8,274 bases of DNA. It comes from Flavobacteriales bacterium (GTDB taxonomy: Bacteria > Bacteroidota > Bacteroidia > Flavobacteriales_D > Sanyastnellaceae). The translations under genes and the position numbers were made by a program. The notes beneath the pieces are model-generated. The model was not told the origin of the DNA. It made no database searches and was given only the letters and a program-made list of their open reading frames with translations. Where the stretch lies: contig WTJL01000172.1 of the NCBI GenBank assembly GCA_011524845.1, forward strand, positions 20,051 through 28,324. The letters are read 5' to 3'. This document shows, piece after piece, positions 4,619-8,274 of this stretch (positions are counted from its first letter, which is position 1; every line of letters starts with the position of its first letter).

Positions 4619-7195
4619 TCACCTCACAATGAGGATGCGTCCCGTTTTTTGTTCTCGGTAGAAGATGCCGTTGTCGCGGTATTCCCACTGCACGAGGTAG
4701 GGGTACCACCCGTCTGGCAAGTAGTGGTCTCCTCCTCCCACATCAGGTGCCCCTCCGTCCCAAGGTCGGTTGGGGTCGTCGGTGGACCACACCTGTTCGC
4801 CCCAACGGTTGAACACCTGGAATTGGAAGGCGTCCCATTCGCAGCTGCTCACAATGCGGAAGCCCTCGTTCAGGCCGTCCCCGTCCGGGGTGAAGGCATT
4901 GGGCACCCAAACGTGGCATCCACAGTATTCCTCTTCCACCTCCGCCAAGGCCACAGACGTTCCGCAGGCGTTGGTGGCGGTGACGTAGTGTTCACCCCCC
5001 ACCACATTGTTGGACCAGCCTGACGCACCCTCTGTGGACCACAGCAGCGTGAAGGGAATCTCAAAAGGATCCGTTTCGAGCACGGGCAACAATTCGACCT
5101 GGACTTCTGTGGAGTCGCCGATGCAAATCAGAGGATCGGCAGGTGTCGCCACCACATTCAAATTGGGCAGGACGTTGACCTTCATCTCGTGGGTGTCCAA
5201 ACACCCGGTGGCGTTGTCGCGGACCTCAATCAGGTACGTTCCTTCAGCCGTGGCGCTGTATCCGGCCGTGGCGGGTTCGCCGTTGACGCTCCACACCCAC
5301 GTGCCCACGGCGGGGCTGGTTTGGGTGGGCCAAATGAAGGGGTACGCAGGGTCAAGGACACACCGCGACACGCTGTCGGGCTGGCTTCCCACCGAAGGGG
5401 TGGGCCACCACGTCACGTACGCGGTGTCGGACTGGGAACAATACCCCAGGGTGACATTGGCCACAAAGGGCCCTTCTCCCATGGACGCCACCACGGGGAG
5501 GTTGGCGCCGTTCCCTCCCACGTTCCAGGAGAGCTGGTCCACATTCCCCGTCACACTCAACATGGCCACGCCTTCGTCGCACAGAGGCTCGGGGTTGACA
5601 AGCCCGGTCGCGATGGGGGGAAGCATGCTGTACGTGAAGGACTCGGTGTTCACGCATCCGTTGGTGCTTTCCAGCGCCACTTGGTACAGGCCCGGCCCCG
5701 CTTGGCCCAGAGAGGACGTTCCCGGGGGCAATTCCCATCCGGTGACGACGGCACCTTCACCGAGGTCGGTGCCGACTTGGCCTGTGGTTTGCCAACACAA
5801 TGCAGGAGGGGAGGCGGTGATGTCTGCCACCGGAAGGGGAAGGAGGTCAACGTGAAGGAAATCCGGTTGGGCTTCGCATCCGTTGGCGACCGCCGTGGCG
5901 AAGTAGTCGCCTGAAGACGTCACATCCAAGGCGTTCAACCCGTTGTTGTCCCATTCCGCGACGCCCCCGTCGGTGGCGGACACGTCCAGCGTCACGAAGT
6001 CTCCAAAGCACAACTCGACGTCCCCGCTCACGACCTCGCCTTCGACGGCGAATTCAATCACAGGAATGGGCTGAAAGAGCACATTGACTTCTTCGGTTTG
6101 GACGCAGTCGTTGAGCTCCCCGACCACCTCGTACACTCCGGTTTCTTGAACGGTCAAATCCGGACCAGCTTGGCCTTCCCAAGCGATCGCCGCGCCGTCC
6201 GCCACGGAGGCACTCAGCACGGTGGAGGGATCGCCACAGACGACGAGGTCGGGATCGACGAGCAAGGAAAGTTCTGGTCCTGGCGCCGACGTCACCTCCA
6301 CCTCGTTGTGGGTGGGGCAACCTTCCGCGTCTTCGGCATACAGGGCGTAGGTGCCGGCCGACGTGACCGTCAACACGTCCACGCCGCTGTCCTCCCAAAT
6401 GGCGTCCACAGAGGGTGGCAAGGGAACCGCGGTGAGGTCGAGTTCTTCACCTTCGCACACTTGCCATGGACCTTCAGGCGAGGCCTCCACCGTCTCGATG
6501 TGGGTGGAGTAGTAGGCATCCACGAGGCAGAACGTGTGCACGTTGTTCACCCCGCCTGTCGTTCCAGTGAAGCCCCAATAGACCAAGGGGTCCCCAAAGA
6601 AAATGGCGTTGGTCAAGTCGAGGGTGAGCGTCTTTCGAAGCACCCCGTCGAAATACACCTGGAGCGTGGTGGTGCTTGGATCCCAAGTCACGCGAAACGG
6701 GTAGGACTGGCCGTTTTCGATGTTGGCGGTGGCGGCAGAGGCTTGGACGGCCGGACTCAGGTTGTGGGTCGTGGAGCCGTTGCTTTGGATGGCGATGTGG
6801 TCAAACGAGGGGTCTCCGACGTTGCCGTTTTGGTAGGTGTCGATCTCCACCGCAATGGAAGGAATGAAGGGGCTCCCGGTGTAGCCAATGTCTCCACCGT
6901 TTCCGCCGATCAAGTTGTTGCCGACGTTCCCCTCCTGCTGCAACACAAAGCACATGCCGTCCGCCCCGCCATTGTTGGTGCCGAGGTTGACAGTGAATTC
7001 GAGGTCAAACTCCGCGCCGAGGTGAATTTGACAGTCGTGCCAGGCAGCGCCACGTTGTTGGTTGATGGCGTTGGTCAAACGGATGCATGTGGGGCTTTGT
7101 TGGGTGGCGTTTTGGACCAAATTCCATTGTGCACCCACCTCCAGGCCCAGACCTGCCAAGAGAACACCCAGAAAGAGTTTTGCAAATGGGCGCAT
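4619..7195 (-). CDS. large secreted L-type lectin / Ig-repeat protein with T9SS type B sorting domain
   Basis: An 858-residue cell-surface or secreted protein. The signal peptide is residues 1-23 (VGAQ before W24). Residues 24-233 form an L-type (legume-like) lectin domain: ADGMCF (78-83), VEIDTYQN (116-123), DPSFDHIAI (128-136) and YWGFTGTTGG (206-215). By family comparison the Ca/Mn ligands E117, D119, N123, D128 and H133 and the sugar-binding D79 are all present. Residues 240-757 are seven Ig-like modules, each with one Cys pair. Residues 761-858 are the CHU_C domain (VPNAFTPDGDGLNEGF, FNRWGEQVW, final GRILIVR), which directs T9SS export. Likely role: a glycan-binding adhesin with the lectin on a stalk. 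The start at 7195 is fixed by the signal peptide; the frame runs open for 86 more codons but inside the upstream glycosyltransferase gene. Its ATG overlaps that gene's TGA by 1 nt. No PorP/SprF partner is adjacent. Confidence 0.93.
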   Translation of the reverse strand: MRPFAKLFLGVLLAGLGLEVGAQWNLVQNATQQSPTCIRLTNAINQQRGAAWHDCQIHLGAEFDLEFTVNLGTNNGGADGMCFVLQQEGNVGNNLIGGNGGDIGYTGSPFIPSIAVEIDTYQNGNVGDPSFDHIAIQSNGSTTHNLSPAVQASAATANIENGQSYPFRVTWDPSTTTLQVYFDGVLRKTLTLDLTNAIFFGDPLVYWGFTGTTGGVNNVHTFCLVDAYYSTHIETVEASPEGPWQVCEGEELDLTAVPLPPSVDAIWEDSGVDVLTVTSAGTYALYAEDAEGCPTHNEVEVTSAPGPELSLLVDPDLVVCGDPSTVLSASVADGAAIAWEGQAGPDLTVQETGVYEVVGELNDCVQTEEVNVLFQPIPVIEFAVEGEVVSGDVELCFGDFVTLDVSATDGGVAEWDNNGLNALDVTSSGDYFATAVANGCEAQPDFLHVDLLPLPVADITASPPALCWQTTGQVGTDLGEGAVVTGWELPPGTSSLGQAGPGLYQVALESTNGCVNTESFTYSMLPPIATGLVNPEPLCDEGVAMLSVTGNVDQLSWNVGGNGANLPVVASMGEGPFVANVTLGYCSQSDTAYVTWWPTPSVGSQPDSVSRCVLDPAYPFIWPTQTSPAVGTWVWSVNGEPATAGYSATAEGTYLIEVRDNATGCLDTHEMKVNVLPNLNVVATPADPLICIGDSTEVQVELLPVLETDPFEIPFTLLWSTEGASGWSNNVVGGEHYVTATNACGTSVALAEVEEEYCGCHVWVPNAFTPDGDGLNEGFRIVSSCEWDAFQFQVFNRWGEQVWSTDDPNRPWDGGAPDVGGGDHYLPDGWYPYLVQWEYRDNGIFYREQKTGRILIVR
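4925..6478 (-). repeat. seven tandem Ig-like modules in the lectin protein
   Basis: Between the lectin domain and the sorting domain lie seven modules of about 65-80 residues. Each has two cysteines 44-53 residues apart: 247/293, 320/364, 396/440, 467/514, 539/586, 612/665 and 691/744. A pattern of the type G-x-Y-x-(V/A) precedes the second cysteine in most modules, for example TSAGTYALYAEDAEGC, QETGVYEVVGELNDC and TAEGTYLIEVRDNATGC. This is the common Ig/PKD-like repeat of CHU_C proteins, and the cysteines probably form disulfides. The modules differ in sequence, so they are not recent DNA duplications. Confidence 0.8.
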
Positions 7196-8274
7196 CAACG
7201 CGAGGAATGGACCGAGTTCAACACGTCTGCAAGGTCGGACGCAATGGCATGCCTTTCGAAGGAATCTCTTGCAGAGTTGTCCTCGGACCGCGGTGAATGG
7301 CCTTGGGCATGCTCTTTGAGCCACGTCGCGATGCGTGTCGACGCGTTGGCCTCTCCGTGGGCGACGAAGGAGACGTTCCAGTTGCGACAGTGCGCTTCGA
7401 GGTCGCTGTCGGCGGGTCCCACCACAATCAAGGGCAGGCCCGTGGCCAAGCATTCAAAGATCTTCCCCGGGGTGGACGACCGGGCAGAACGGCTGTCGTT
7501 GTGGGCCACGAGCAGGGCGTCGCACTGAAGCATGGCCTGAATGGCGTCTTGGTGGCCAAGGTCCCCCATCCACTCCATGTCCACTCCAGCGTCGGATGCT
7601 TGAGCGCGGAGGGCGTCAGACATTTGGCCTCCCGCTCGGAAGACCCATCCCGATTGCGCCAAGGCAGGCCAAAGGTCCTTGGGGTCTCTCGCGCCGTAGA
7701 GGGCACCGAAGTGTCCCAGGACAGGCTTGGGGTTGGGGTGCTTCGGCTGGGGCCGGTCCGGAAAGTCGTCCCGGTCCCACCCGTTGGGAAGGACATGTCC
7801 TTTGCGAGGGTCGGCCCCGAGTTCTTTCAGGGCGCCCGGCGACGTCACAAGAACGCAGTCCGCTTCTGCGACCACCTCGCGTTCCATGCGTTGGAGGGTG
7901 GCGCGCGAGCGTGCACTGAGGCCAAAGTCTTCGAGGTAGTCCATGGTGGACCATGGGTCTCGAAAATCTGCCACCCACGGAAGTCCTGTGGCCCGCTTGA
8001 GCGCGAGTCCGATGAGGTGCATGCTGTGGGGAGGGCCTGTGGTGACCACCACATCGACGGGCTCGGTTTTCAAGCGCTGAAGCAGTTGACGGGTGGTGGG
8101 ACGGACCCAACCGACGCGCGCGTCGGGGACAAACATGTTGCCACGCACCCATCGGACGATTTTCCCCACCAAAGTCGCGGGGGCCGCGCCATCGGCGCCC
8201 AAGCGTGAGGAGGCGCCGCCGATCCCTAGCCGTCTCAAGGCACGCGAAGGCTCCCAAATGGGAAACGACCACAC
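7195..8274 (-). CDS. family 4-type glycosyltransferase, N-terminus missing
   Basis: The last 359 residues of a cytoplasmic or membrane-associated glycosyltransferase with the GT-B fold. The frame is open to the right window edge; the first codon seen is a GTG that is probably internal, since full-length relatives begin roughly 50-80 residues earlier with a glycine-rich N-terminal motif. Visible landmarks, numbered from the edge, are VVVTTGPPHSMHLIG (76-90), GLPWVADFRDPW (97-108), LVTSPGA (142-148), VLPNGWD (161-167), the start of the nucleotide-sugar-binding half at VLGHFGALYG (185-194), and TPGKIFECLATGLPLI (268-283), the usual donor-binding motif with E274. The family transfers sugars from nucleotide donors to lipid-linked glycans or surface polysaccharides; the actual sugar cannot be told. 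The TGA overlaps the lectin gene's ATG by one base, implying coupled expression. The C-terminal 40 residues are polar and poorly conserved in type. Confidence 0.9.
   Translation of the reverse strand: MWSFPIWEPSRALRRLGIGGASSRLGADGAAPATLVGKIVRWVRGNMFVPDARVGWVRPTTRQLLQRLKTEPVDVVVTTGPPHSMHLIGLALKRATGLPWVADFRDPWSTMDYLEDFGLSARSRATLQRMEREVVAEADCVLVTSPGALKELGADPRKGHVLPNGWDRDDFPDRPQPKHPNPKPVLGHFGALYGARDPKDLWPALAQSGWVFRAGGQMSDALRAQASDAGVDMEWMGDLGHQDAIQAMLQCDALLVAHNDSRSARSSTPGKIFECLATGLPLIVVGPADSDLEAHCRNWNVSFVAHGEANASTRIATWLKEHAQGHSPRSEDNSARDSFERHAIASDLADVLNSVHSSR

Noticed and set aside
4594..4622. Inverted repeat GTGAC...GTCAC between the convergent stop codons as a bidirectional terminator
   Set aside because: The arms are only 5 bp and are largely the two TGA stop codons themselves. 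The 19-nt loop is long and there is no T-tract. The 21-bp gap holds nothing else I can support.
7196..7453. N-terminal extension of the lectin gene by 86 codons
   Set aside because: The extension lies wholly inside the glycosyltransferase gene and is Arg/Cys-rich without motifs. The signal peptide begins at the ATG at 7195.
6098..7528. Long plus-strand open frame antisense to the lectin gene (476 codons)
   Set aside because: It lacks any recognisable domain, and its composition is that of an antisense shadow in GC-rich DNA. The minus strand carries a clear signal peptide, lectin and sorting domain.

Overview
The window reads as chromosomal DNA from a GC-rich member of the Bacteroidota, probably a Flavobacteriales-like lineage. 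Two proteins end in the gliding-motility-associated (CHU_C) C-terminal domain, which is the type B sorting signal of the type IX secretion system (T9SS). A PorP/SprF-family outer-membrane protein follows one of them directly. Start codons lack Shine-Dalgarno sequences, and TAnnTTTG-like elements sit just upstream of several. The high GC is judged by eye and is unusual for the group. I cannot name a genus.

Layout, left to right. Positions 1-536 (minus) hold the N-terminal half of HemW, a radical-SAM heme chaperone. A 37-bp divergent gap separates it from a biotin carboxyl carrier protein at 574-1056 (plus). After an 87-bp gap comes a tight plus-strand operon: a small secreted CHU_C protein (1144-2142), a PorP/SprF protein (2139-3101, 4-nt ATGA overlap), and a membrane histidine kinase (3107-4597, 5-nt gap). 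Converging on it, with 21 bp between the stop codons, is a minus-strand pair: a partial family 4 glycosyltransferase (7195-8274) and, overlapping its stop by 1 nt (TGATG), an 858-residue secreted protein (4619-7195). That protein has an L-type lectin head, seven Ig-like modules and a CHU_C tail. Coding density is very high. There is no RNA gene, mobile element, CRISPR array or gene-free stretch over 100 bp.

How the genes may work together. The plus-strand operon looks like a T9SS cargo and its PorP/SprF partner, as known for SprB/SprF, with a sensor kinase added. The kinase's extracytoplasmic region appears to be a tandem duplication of one sensor module. The minus-strand pair links sugar transfer (glycosyltransferase) to sugar recognition (surface lectin). 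The lectin's metal-binding residues look intact, so it is probably a working adhesin or glycan-binding protein. The joint function of either cluster is inference.

The most unusual regulatory signal is at the first genes of the transcription units. hemW, the biotin carrier gene and the CHU_C gene each have a TAnnTTTG-like -7 element ending exactly 4 nt before the ATG, the spacing expected for leaderless transcripts.
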